A stretch of 64,000 bases of DNA from Nothopassalora personata. Lineage: Eukaryota > Ascomycota > Dothideomycetes > Mycosphaerellales > Mycosphaerellaceae. Both the position numbers and the translations under genes were made by a program. The first letter of the stretch is position 1. Each line of letters starts with the position of its first letter. Of the stretch, positions 55,207 to 64,000 are shown in pieces. The stretch is taken from assembly GCA_033816765.1 (NCBI GenBank), contig CM066287.1, forward strand, positions 4,960,001 to 5,024,000, given 5' to 3'. Below the pieces are notes generated by a model. That model was given only the letters and a program-made list of their open reading frames with translations, did no database searches and was not told the origin of the DNA.

Positions 55207-56400
55207 ATGAGCAAGTCTCTAAGCAGTGGTGCTCGAGCTGCCGCCCGAATATCAACACAATCATTACCACACGCACCGCGAAGAAGATACGCTTCACACC
55301 CGCCCAAAGCCCGGCTAAACATCCCCACAGACTATGGCACTACTCCGCTCCTCCACCACACCTCCAAGGCCGCCCTCGCCAACCAGGAACTCTCCCAGGA
55401 AGCTCGGAATGGCACGACAGATAGAAAGAATCTCTTCCAAGCCATCAATGCCGCTCTTTCACACGCCTTGCGGAACGACCCTAGGGTCTTGCTTTTTGGC
55501 GAGGATGTCGCGTTCGGTGGCGTTTTCAGATGCAGCATGAACCTCGCCAGCGAATTTGGCGAGGATCGCGTCTTCAATACTCCACTGAGTGAACAAGGTC
55601 TTGTGGGGTTTGCAATCGGGGCTGCCTGCGAAGGCATGAGGCCTGTGGCGGAGGTGCAGTTTGCAGATTACGTTTTCCCGGCTTTTGATCAGATTGTGAA
55701 TGAGGCTGCGAAGATTCGGTATAGGGCGGGGAGCAATGAGGGGATGGATTGTGGTGGGTTGACGATTAGGATGCCGAGTGGTGGGGTGGGGCATGGTGCG
55801 CTTTATCATAGTCAGAGTCCGGAAAGTCTTTTCACGCACGTGCCGGGGTTGAGGGTGGTGGTGCCGAGGAGTCCGACGCAGGCGAAGGGGTTGTTGTTGG
55901 CGGCGATTGAGAGTCCGGATCCTGTTGTCTTTTTGGAGCCGAAGATTCTGTACAGAGCTGCGGTGGAGCATGTGCCGGCGGAGGCCTATACGTTGCCGTT
56001 GAGCAAGGCGGAGGTGTTGAAGAAGGGGAATGATGTGACGATTATATCGTATGGCACGCCGCTGTACAAGTGCCAGGCGGCTTTGGCAGCAGCAGAGAAG
56101 GACCTCAAGTGTGACGTGGAGCTGATCGATCTGAGAACGGTATATCCGTGGGACAAGGAGACGGTCATGAACTCAGTCAACAAGACTGGTAGGGCGATTG
56201 TTGTGCATGAGAGTATGGTGAATGCTGGCGTTGGTGCTGAGGTGGCAGCAACGATACAGGAGAAGTGCTTCCTGAGATTGGAGGCTCCTGTGCAACGAGT
56301 GGCAGGTTGGTCGACGCATTCCGGACTGGCTTACGAGGCTTTCAACTTTCCCGATGTTACGAGGATATACGATACCATCAAGAATGTGTTGGACTATTGA
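55207..56400 (+). CDS. Branched-chain 2-oxoacid dehydrogenase E1 beta subunit, mitochondrial
   Basis: Forms the alpha2-beta2 thiamine-diphosphate E1 that decarboxylates the ketoacids of Leu, Ile and Val. Intronless, 397 residues. The N-terminal 30 residues are Arg/Ser/Ala-rich without acids, a mitochondrial presequence. The transketolase-type domain follows: LLFGEDVAFGGVFRCS, RVFNTPLSEQGLVGFAIGAA, PVAEVQFADYVFPAFDQIVN and RMPSGGVGHGALYHSQSPES. The C-terminal transketolase domain runs from EVLKKGNDVTIISYG through VELIDLRTVYPWDKET to VAGWSTHSGLAYEAF. FGGVFRCS and HSQSPE favour the branched-chain enzyme over pyruvate dehydrogenase E1 beta. Third-position G/T enrichment between about 55700 and 56050 differs from neighbouring genes. 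Confidence 0.92.
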   Translation: MSKSLSSGARAAARISTQSLPHAPRRRYASHPPKARLNIPTDYGTTPLLHHTSKAALANQELSQEARNGTTDRKNLFQAINAALSHALRNDPRVLLFGEDVAFGGVFRCSMNLASEFGEDRVFNTPLSEQGLVGFAIGAACEGMRPVAEVQFADYVFPAFDQIVNEAAKIRYRAGSNEGMDCGGLTIRMPSGGVGHGALYHSQSPESLFTHVPGLRVVVPRSPTQAKGLLLAAIESPDPVVFLEPKILYRAAVEHVPAEAYTLPLSKAEVLKKGNDVTIISYGTPLYKCQAALAAAEKDLKCDVELIDLRTVYPWDKETVMNSVNKTGRAIVVHESMVNAGVGAEVAATIQEKCFLRLEAPVQRVAGWSTHSGLAYEAFNFPDVTRIYDTIKNVLDY

Positions 56401-56608
56401 GATACATTCGCGTCAACGATTGAATGATCACGATCCCGAACTGGCTCAGATAGGGCGCTGCTCAAGACATATCCAGTGCACTATCCGCAGTCACTTCACT
56501 TCATCCCGCTTGACGTGTCGTCAGAGTCACTCGCTACCGGTCCCATGCCTCCATTACGGCTTCTTAGCAAAATATGCTTCGTATTTCCTCTGCACAATAC
56601 CAAACACT

Positions 56609-57238
56609 ATGCAGTACGATCCAATCAAGAACGAGTTCATTCCGTAAGCGCCCGTGCTGCCACAGGAGTATCCGTCGGCTGAAGAGATTCAGAACCATGT
56701 CCTGCGCTGACAAGGATGCAACCGACCTCTCTGGCCTTCGCGACCAGATCCTAGGCAAGTCGTTTTCCGCGCCGCTACTCCAGTTCTAACCAATTCTCAA
56801 GCCAACGCCAAAGTCCTCCGCCCGCTCCTCACCGGCGATGACCTTATATCCGCGAGAGACTTCGACCTCATCATCCTCCGCAAGGGCAAAAGCTTCTGGC
56901 GCGGTAAAATACTACACGCACGTCCTCTTCCACGACCGCTCGCAGGATTCCGAGGATGCTACGCAGAGCACAGTGCTCATCGGTCCGCCCGCCTACGGAA
57001 GCTGCGAGACGGCGCTTGATAGAATGCTGGGCTTCACCATGGACATACTTGCAAAGTATCTTCCTGATCCTCCTGTGGCGGCGATGGGCATGTAAGTAAG
57101 ACGGACATTACTCGACAGCTTTCCGTATCGGAGGCATCTGCTGACCTTGTGCCCTTTGCGCCTAGGTACGAGTATCGTTCAGCTGAAGTGGGCTTCTACT
57201 ACAAGAGGCAGAGACGGAGCAGGTCCGCGAGGCGTTAG
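56609..57238 (+). pseudogene. Unknown small gene with a GC-AG intron and a frameshift
   Basis: Exons can be joined in phase: 56609-56643 (MQYDPIKNEFIP), 56693-56754 (MSCADKDATDLSGLRDQILG) with a GCAAGT donor and branch CTAAC, and 56802 onward (ANAKVLRPLLTGDDLISARD then FDLIILRKGKSFWR). At about 56923 the coding-like frame shifts by one base to KYYTHVLFHDRSQDSEDATQ and GPPAYGSCETALDRMLGF, then an intron (57092-57165) leads to YEYRSAEVGFYYKRQRR and a stop at 57238. Both sides of the shift look coding, so I read one gene broken by a single-base indel. No family is recognised. A sequencing error is possible. Confidence 0.45.
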
Positions 57239-57749
57239 ACCGAGTTCAATTACCAGGCAGAATGACACAGGGAGGAGCCACAAGATCCGAGAAGCCGATG
57301 ATTGGGGAGGGAGACAGGTGTTGTGGTTGATGGTATGCTTTCGTTCGTTAGAAACGTCCACGATGGTCAAGATGTCTACGCGGTCTTCTCCCCGAGGGTG
57401 ATGTCCATCCTGCAATGCCCCAAGGACCAGCCAGTGATATCGGGTGACTGTGCGACCAGACAATTCAGCAGCCAGTCTTTATCCTTACTGACAACGTCAC
57501 TTTTCTGAATGGAAGCCTGACTTAGGAGATACCTCAACCGACCAAGTGGTCTACCATGTGGAAGGGACCATTTACAATCACCTTCCAGCATCAATCCGGG
57601 CGTGTCTGCTACGCGTATACATGGACCACAAGACAGATATGCTCAGCATAATAACAATTCCTTGCGCCAACTATAGGGGGTATCATTAGTAGCATATAAT
57701 CGGTAATGAAGCACAGCACAACCAGCTGCATCGACTTCCTGCTCGTTAC
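57239..57749. other. Intergenic between convergent genes
   Basis: About 510 nt containing only motif-free short frames. Confidence 0.4.
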
Positions 57750-58305
57750 TCAGCGAACGGAGTCTGGCCTTCCGGATTGTGCAGGTTCTCGAAGCACGCT
57801 GATCGGCGTAGACAGTGGTTCCTGAGGCAGATGTACTTGGTCCAGACCTGCCGCTTGCACACTTTCTAACCACGCCGCGTCTTCTGCATCTTGATCAATG
57901 TCGGCTTCTTCGTCGCCTCTCTCCTGTCCCGTATCGGCGCGGTCGTTGTCGTTGTCCTGTCTGTGGTGTTGAGGATGTAGCTCGGCGTAGCTCGGGTGTT
58001 GGATATCGATCATCTGGCTGGGCAATTGTGAGCGTAGTATGGTGCGATCAGGCCGAATGGCTTACTCTGCGGCATGTGCAGTGATGCGCTCCAGTGCTTC
58101 CCGTTCTCTACCTAGCTCTTGCTCATCAGGCTGGGTGTAATGGCTGTCGTCGATGGCGCCATAGGAGGGCTGCTCGGAGTCGAGGATGCGATCGAGGTCG
58201 CCCTGTTTCACCATTAGTCCATCCAGTCTCACTGCCAGAGACTGATTCACTCACATCCTGCGAGGGATGCCCGTTTAGGCCAAGACACGATGCGCAGATT
58301 CCCAT
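57750..58305 (-). CDS. LAMTOR1/Meh1(Ego1)-like lipidated vacuolar TORC1 adaptor
   Basis: Exons 58305-58255, 58202-58066 and 58017-57750 encode 151 residues. The protein begins MGICASCLGLNGHPSQD: Gly2 for N-myristoylation with cysteines at 4 and 7 for palmitoylation, as in Ego1/LAMTOR1 lipid anchors. After an acidic segment (GDLDRILDSEQPSYGAIDD) comes the conserved helix REREALERITAHAADQMIDI, matching the LAMTOR1-type Glu-Arg-x-x-x-Ile..Ile-Asp-Ile pattern, and then an acidic disordered tail. Family members tether the Rag GTPases to the vacuole and report amino acids to TORC1. The first exon ends in phase 0 directly after the anchor peptide. Sequence identity to known members cannot be measured here, so orthology is inferred. 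Confidence 0.72.
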
Positions 58306-59423
58306 CCAATCGAGTGCAACAAAGAATGTGACGACAGAGGCGGCTCAGACTCACCGGTGCCGTCGTCCGCATGAACACTCCCGACCACCCTGAAACACCA
58401 CACGTTCACGTTGCTGCCAAGAAATTTCAACCAGACCCTGCTTGCTCCTCCCCTCTCACCAACGACGTCGTCACGTTCTGACGCAGCCTTTCCTAGAGGA
58501 CATGAAGACATGATGATATGCTGTACCTCCGAGCGGTGCTTACCTAAAATGGCTACACGTGATCTCGCGGATCGGATCAACCCATTCGGCGCTGACCGAG
58601 ATATGAAAGGCGTGGCGTTCACACTCTTGCCAGCTCATCCCTTGCTTCGACCCCGAGACAGTGGCATTCAACAGATCTGCAGGTACCCATCACATATCCC
58701 GACTACCAGGAGGAACGCGAAATCTTGCTCGTCGCCGCCATGGCATGTTCGACACAATTATATCAACAACGTGCTATCCAGACCAAATTGGCTATAAGAC
58801 CGGAGATTCTCAGAGCTGAGCTCGCGTCTCCCTCCGGGGAGAGGGGAGAGGAACAGCATCTCAGAAGATGCAACACTGTCTCAAGTCCTCGACATTCCTC
58901 GGCACGACCTCTCGAACGAGTTGGACTTGACTATTGACTGGAAGTGACGTTCTGCAAGGCTCGTGCTATCGACCCTCATTACAGTAAGGGAGATCGGAGA
59001 ACTTCGCTCATTTGCATACCAACCCACTCCCTCGGAATGAGACGCCGCTCGGTTGTCAGGTAAGTCCATACAGATGCCCGCCTTATGGCCGGTCAACCAC
59101 TTGACCGTGCGCGAGGTTGGTGTAGTCATTTGAAGCATCGTTGCACACCACCTTCATGGTTCGCCAATTCTGTATGCAACCACACCCTCCTGTACCTGCA
59201 GCAGAACATCTTCGTTTGCCAGCCTCTGCAAGGTACCAAGTGCCTGGTGGTCAGGCTGAGGCTGACCTGCAATGTGCTGGACTTCATATCCAGTATAAAG
59301 ATATCGCACCATCTGACTCTGAACAATCTCAAACACACCCACCAAACATTCAATAGCCACTCATTCGTGCTACCCTTCATCTTGAACGCTTACTGCCCGT
59401 TCCCTAGTGGCAGCGGCTTCAGG
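58306..59423. other. 1.1 kb divergent intergenic region
   Basis: Between the LAMTOR1-like gene and the PAN/repeat protein gene. A 128-codon plus frame at 58411-58797 has no motif and is probably fortuitous. The region upstream of 59424 carries an open frame continuing into the signal peptide, but the ATG at 59424 is the one that starts a proper signal sequence. Confidence 0.4.
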
Positions 59424-62400
59424 ATGCGCTCACTCTCAGCGCTGGCCTTGAGCCTTACTCTCGTTGACCTTTCAGCAGCTCGCGTTACCACTCGATCGGT
59501 GCAACAACGTGAAGAGCAATCCAACGCTGGCATTGTCGGCTGGTTCAGCCGTCTCTTCAAGAAGGATGTCGAACAGCGTGCGGCCCTCGACACATGTGCG
59601 GTCGACTCTTACTACAACTTCGTCCACAACTCGACCTTCGGCGCAAACTTCTGTCGAGCATTGATAGAATACCCCAATATCACTGTTATCGAGGACTTCC
59701 AACCAGTCACGTAAGTACAGGCAGTTAATGAGGATGAAATGATTGGCTCATTGTATCTGTAGCACCATCACCACAAAGTTCACCACGCAGTCAGGCATTC
59801 AACGGACAACCATTCGGACAACCCCAGTCACCACAGCTACAATTACCGCACAACCAAGTGCTCGATCAAAACGCGACATTGCACCAGGCGGACTTATTGG
59901 CAATGGCTTCTTGGCTTACCGACAGGTTGCCGAAGCTAATGGCACTGATGTTCCGGGAGATGCTGTCATGTCAGCCGCGTTCGTCAGCGCTTGCAATTGC
60001 CAGTCGTATGCTGGCGCGACCGTAAGGTCCACAAGGACTCTCGAGCCTCTTATTGAGACCGTCTCTGCCTTTGACCGGACGACCACCACGATTGCAACCA
60101 CGATCGTTGCACCGACCAGCACAGTCTACACTACAGTGCCCGCAGCGCAGTCGCCTGCTGCCGGCGAGGATGCTCCCAATGCTTCTACGACTGGAGGATC
60201 GCCAACCTCTGCAGTCGATCCAGCTGCTGGTGAGGATGCTCCCGATGCTCCATCCACTGGAGTATCTCCAACTTCTGCAGTCGATCCAGCTGCTCCGACT
60301 GCTCCGAGCTTCAGCTGCCCCGAAGACGACAAGAGCATTGTCAACCAGCTGGTTGGCTCTCTCCGCTACGACTATCTCATCCTTTGCGATACCGACCTCA
60401 CTGGCGGTGACGTCTACCATGAGCTATCCTATGGTTCCTATTCTGAATGTGCTGCCGCATGTTCGGTAGGTGACACTGCTCTTAGTCAGCCAATCTGCGA
60501 AGGTTTCGTGTATTACAACATTCGGGATAGCAACAACTGTTTCCTGAAGAACACCACGGGTAGCACAATACCAGCCCCGGGAGTCGATAGTGGTCTCTTG
60601 CAAGCAGTCGCTCAAGGCATATCTGAAGACAGCCCTCAGGGAGTCACTACCGAGAGGGCACCATTCTTGGAAAGCGCAACCATCCCCACCGCCGAGATCA
60701 GCTCATCTCTGGCATCGGTCTTGTCGAACAGCACAACTTCCATTGCAGTCATCACTCCTGGTCCCTCGCTCGTACTGAGTGGTCGTCTTCCTGCGGCTGC
60801 TGGGGCCACTTCCTACTCGACATATGTAAGCGGCGGTTCCACCTTCAGTACCGGCACTGCCTTTTCCACATCGTACAGCTTCGAGAACGGTTCGTGGGCT
60901 TACTCCTACTACACCTCCTGGAGTCAAGCATGGACTTCTGCTACTACTGTGTATGCCAGCTCGGAGACCAGCACAGCGATCAGCAACTCCACCAATGTTG
61001 GCACGGAAATCCAGACCGGTAACAATGGAGAATATTATGTTATCAGCACCACAAACAGCACAACCTACTTCCCAGGCGGCTACAACGTCACTGAGATCAT
61101 CGGCAACGCAACTTATGATGCTGATAACAACCAGATCACATCTACAGCGACTACATATTACTTCACTTATCAGGCGGGCGGTGCTGGAGGCGGCAGTGGT
61201 GGCGGAGATGCTGGCAATGGTGCTGATGTCATTACATCCACATTTCCTGCTTCCACATCTACTTCGATCTCGTCTGGTGTCAGCATTATTGTTGTCAATG
61301 GCCAGACTCAGTACATCACTTATGGTGGCGGTGCAGGTGGTCCTCAGCAGACGCCTGCGCCCAGTGCTCAACCTTCGGTCATCACGAACACCTTTGGCAC
61401 AGCGTGGAGCTCCGGCTACATCGTGTCAGGTATCAACGAGGATGGCGGCGCAGGCGGCGGCGACAGTAACGGAGGGTCTGGCAACACATCACCAACGCCC
61501 ATCTCCTCGACTGTCGTATCTGGTGGAACTTCTGGGGAAAGTGGAACTGCCGGATCGGGTGCGGCGTCCAGTGTGCCATTGACACCAGTCTCTTCGACCA
61601 TTCTTTCGACTGGTATCGGTGGAGAGAGCGCCACCGAAGGCTTGGGCTCTATCCCGCCATTCACCAACTCCATCAACTCGCGATCTGGCACACTTCCTCC
61701 GTCGTCCGAGTCGACCTTTACGCCCATTTCCTCTACTGTCGTCTCGACTGGAGTTGACGGCGCCAGCTCGATAGAAGGTTCAGGTGAAGGTCCCACTTCA
61801 TCAGCAACAGCACCGAGCCCAGTTTCTTCCACGATCTTCTCGACCGGCATCAGCGGCGCTAGCTCGACTGGAGGTCAGGGCAGTGTTCCTAGCTCAGGCT
61901 TCGCACCATCGTCTGGGCTTATACCTTCTTCGCCGTACTCGTCTGGCGTATTCTCGACAGGGATCAGTGGCGCTAGCTCGGCCTCCGGTTCAGGCTTCGT
62001 GCCTTCTTCAGGTACAATGGTCAGCACTGAAAGTCTCCCATTCGGCACTGGACCTACCCCGATCTCTTCAACAGTAACGTCCGGGGTAATAGGCGGCGCT
62101 AGTTCGACTGAGGGCTCTGGCGCGGCTCCATCGTCAGATACTCCATTCACCAACTCTATAAACTCGCGATCTGGAAGTCTACCACCATCATCAGAAATGC
62201 CACCGACCGGAAGTATCCCCTTGAGCACCGGACCTTCCTCGTACCCAAGTAGCGCTCCCTTCACCAACTCAATCAACTCGAGGTCAGGCAGCCTATCACC
62301 GTCATCAGGGTTCCCATCGACAGGAAGCATCCCATTGAGCACAAGGCCATCACCAGGCACTGTTCCACCTTCATCTGGGCTTGTGCCAACCAGCTCTCCA

Positions 62401-63195
62401 TCCAGCGGCGTGCCATTTACCAACTCATTGAACTCTCGATCAGGCTCCCTACCACCATCAAGCGCACCTTCTGGCACTGGGTTCAGCCCATCTTCCACCT
62501 GGGGCACGGGCTCCAGCTTTTTCTCGACTGGTTTCACCGCACCATATGTGACCGGCTCGACTCTTTCTGCGCCCCCCGGGGAATTCGCCGAATCAATTCC
62601 TTACACAAGGCCAACTGGCTACGGACCACAAGGCTATGGACCTCCGCCAAGTGCTCCACCAAGTGGCCCACCAAGTAGCCCGCCAGGAACAGGCTCCTCA
62701 GGCGTGCCTTTCACGAACTCTCTCAACTCTCGATCTGGTTCACTTCCACCATCAACAGGCACAGTCCCCTCGACCGCAAGTCCCCCAACAGGCACCGGGT
62801 CCTTGCCACCTTCCGGCTCTGCTCCACCATCCACAGGCTCAATCCCAACTGGAAGCGTACCGCTAAGCACAGCACCAAGCTCAGCATCCAGCGGTGTGCC
62901 ATTCACCAACTCTATCAACAGCAGATCTGGCACCCTATCAACGCCGAGCGGTACTGCACCTTTCAGCACCGGCACCGGTCCAGCGACATCACCAGCAACC
63001 ACTTTCCCACCATATCCAACAGCTGCGTCAAGCTGTGTGACCAACTTTTTGGGTACGACCACAATCTTCACAACTGTGACGAATTATGGCTGCTATGCAA
63101 ACTGCCCACCCGCAGGTGGGGCGTATGGTAACACCAACACTTTTGGGCCACCTTCGTTTGGTGGTGGCCAGGGAGGCGGACGGGGTCCGTATTAG
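59424..63195 (+). CDS. Large secreted PAN/apple-domain protein with Ser/Thr/Pro-rich repeats
   Basis: Exons 59424-59710 and 59763-63195 encode 1239 residues. MRSLSALALSLTLVDLSAAR is a signal peptide. A Cys-containing N-terminal domain follows (ALDTCAVDSYYNFVHNSTFG to NFCRALIEYPNITVIEDF), then Thr-rich linkers. A PAN/apple-like domain at about 285-360 (Cys-Pro-Glu-Asp start, ELSYGSYSECAAACS, ICEGFVYYNIRDSNNCFLKN) resembles carbohydrate- or protein-binding apple modules. The next region is Tyr/Ser/Thr-rich with many N-x-S/T sites. About residues 680-1160 hold two interleaved repeat families: FTNS(I/L)NSRSG (six copies) and TPISSTVxSTGxxGASSxxGxG (about six). The C-terminus has a conserved Cys-containing patch (ASSCVTNFLGTTTIFTTVTN) and a Gly-rich tail; no GPI signal is seen. 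Probably an O-glycosylated wall or matrix protein. Confidence 0.85.
61490..62945 (+). repeat. Imperfect coding repeats in PAN-domain gene
   Basis: Six copies encoding FTNS(I/L)NSRSG start near 61659, 62143, 62256, 62407, 62704 and 62896. About six copies encoding ISSTVxSTGxxGASS lie mainly in 61495-62120. Spacers differ in length and are Pro/Ser-rich. Confidence 0.85.
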
Positions 63196-63892
63196 TCGCT
63201 AGGCGGCTGGGCGGAGAGACTGGTTGACTGTCGGGAAAAGCTCATCGCCGTAGCTTTGGGTTTACGAATTAATGGCAGCATTCGGCGTTTATCATAGGAG
63301 TTTATTGTGCAGAATCGAAGCATGATCTGAAGGGAAGACGCTCAGGGTGGAAACGAAATATGAGAGTCCGTCTATAGAAATGAAATGGAATCTCGATCAC
63401 ACAATCTTGTCGGTGTCTAGCTTGTCAGGTGAAGGCGTCTTCTGGTCATTTCGGTGTGATCAAATGAGGCCTTGCATGGGTCGAGAGTAGTCTGGCGTAA
63501 TCTCGCGGTTCGATTTTCTTGGCATCAGACCGAAGTGGACATTTTGAACCAGGATGGCACCCGCTGCTCCAGCTGCAGCCTATATCGGCAGGCTGATGAA
63601 TGAGCGCTTCAGGGCCGCAACCATCCGTGAAGCTCTTCATGCGCGGAATTCTGTATTGCATCGCGTTTGGGCAGCATAAATGATGCATTCGAAACGCAAC
63701 TTTCAGGGTCTAGCATCGTACCTTTGTACTGAAATCATCCCTGGTCTCCGTGCGTCGTCTTCGAGACTCTCTTGAGGCCAACACTGCAATCTCGTGCGGG
63801 CACCTCAGTCTTGCGACTGTTCTTGCCCACCAGGAGAGAAAGGTTCCGATGTCGCGGTGGCTCCAACCACAGTACGTCCTTCTCCCCGTGGC
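63196..63892. other. Convergent intergenic region
   Basis: About 700 nt between the PAN protein stop and the 3' end of the Nop16-like gene. Nothing recognised. Confidence 0.4.
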
Positions 63893-64000
63893 TCATTCGA
63901 CCGTCCCACCTTCATCCCTCCACTTCTTGATCCGCTTCTTGATATCCCCTTCACTCCGCTGCATGTAATTAATCTTATGGTCCCTCGCCATCTTCCCATA
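63893..64000 (-). CDS. C-terminal fragment of a Nop16-like ribosome biogenesis protein (partial)
   Basis: Thirty-five codons plus stop, running off the window edge. The sequence YGKMARDHKINYMQRSEGDI and KKRIKKWRDEGGTVE resembles the C-terminus of fungal Nop16, a nucleolar protein of 60S subunit assembly (Met-Ala-Arg-Asp-x-Lys-x-Asn-x-x-Gln pattern). Only the last exon part is visible, so the assignment rests on this short block. Confidence 0.55.
   Translation of the reverse strand, partial: YGKMARDHKINYMQRSEGDIKKRIKKWRDEGGTVE

Noticed and set aside
55459..55971. Minus-strand His/Arg-rich frame opposite E1 beta
   Set aside because: Antisense of strongly conserved E1 beta sequence.
1..64000. 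tRNA genes, rRNA, CRISPR arrays, intact transposons
   Set aside because: Looked for tRNA B-box-like GGTTCGA contexts, long inverted or direct repeats and transposase/reverse transcriptase motifs; nothing convincing. CRISPR is not expected in a fungal nuclear sequence and no regularly spaced repeats were seen.

Overview
The window is nuclear DNA of a filamentous ascomycete, most likely a Dothideomycete. The class is an inference from gene content and style. Genes are monocistronic and lie on both strands. Introns are short (about 47-80 nt, rarely longer) with GT..AG ends and a CTGAC/CTAAC-like branch site. The proteins are typical of fungi: Kap123-type importin, Rpn10, Sld3, Nbl1/borealin, Whi2-like, Zn2Cys6 factor, ADP/ATP carrier. 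Intron-exon structures were assembled by hand from splice signals and phase; wherever I give an exon structure for an intact gene, the summed length is a multiple of three.

Layout: 0.3-2.6 kb disordered protein (possible Not4-like C-terminus); 4.0-5.5 Zn-dependent alcohol dehydrogenase; 5.7-7.7 Whi2-like BTB protein; 8.4-9.5 DUF1275 membrane protein (-); 9.5-11.9 no supported gene; 11.9-12.9 F-box-like unknown (-); 13.3-16.0 Sld3; 16.0-17.5 asparaginase/taspase family (-); 17.7-19.1 disordered unknown (-); 19.9-20.8 borealin (-), divergent from 21.3-22.3 Rpn10; 22.5-24.6 DNA polymerase iota (-); 24.9-26.9 patatin-like protein lacking its catalytic serine (-); 27.4-28.1 secreted deaminase-fold protein; 28.3-29.0 GNAT (-); 29.8-31.1 aldoxime dehydratase family; 31.5-33.0 ADP/ATP carrier; 33.6-34.4 unknown.

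The 35-41 kb stretch looks like an eroded accessory metabolic island: a broken acyltransferase-like remnant, an intact Baeyer-Villiger-type monooxygenase (-), a protein with a tandem helix-turn-helix-like repeat, and a twice-damaged aldo-keto reductase (-). Then come an Arg/Asp-rich unknown (41.4-42.6, -), a coiled-coil unknown (43.0-45.0, -), a Rab5-type GTPase (45.8-46.6, -), a roughly 0.5 kb AT-rich, RIP-like island (46.9-47.4), a Zn2Cys6 transcription factor (48.2-50.6), a Kap123-type importin (51.4-54.9), the branched-chain ketoacid dehydrogenase E1 beta (55.2-56.4), a broken unknown gene (56.6-57.2), a LAMTOR1/Ego1-like TORC1 adaptor (57.8-58.3, -), a large secreted PAN/repeat protein (59.4-63.2) and the 3' end of a Nop16-like gene (63.9-end, -).

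The genes do not form one pathway. Much of 13-25 kb is chromosome maintenance and cell cycle (Sld3, borealin, Rpn10, Pol iota). Two amino-acid/TORC1-linked genes (Whi2-like and Ego1-like) sit far apart and may be coincidental. The less ordinary items are the tandem-HTH protein, the serine-less patatin, the exported deaminase-like protein, the repeat-rich PAN protein, the decayed metabolic island and the frameshifted unknown gene.
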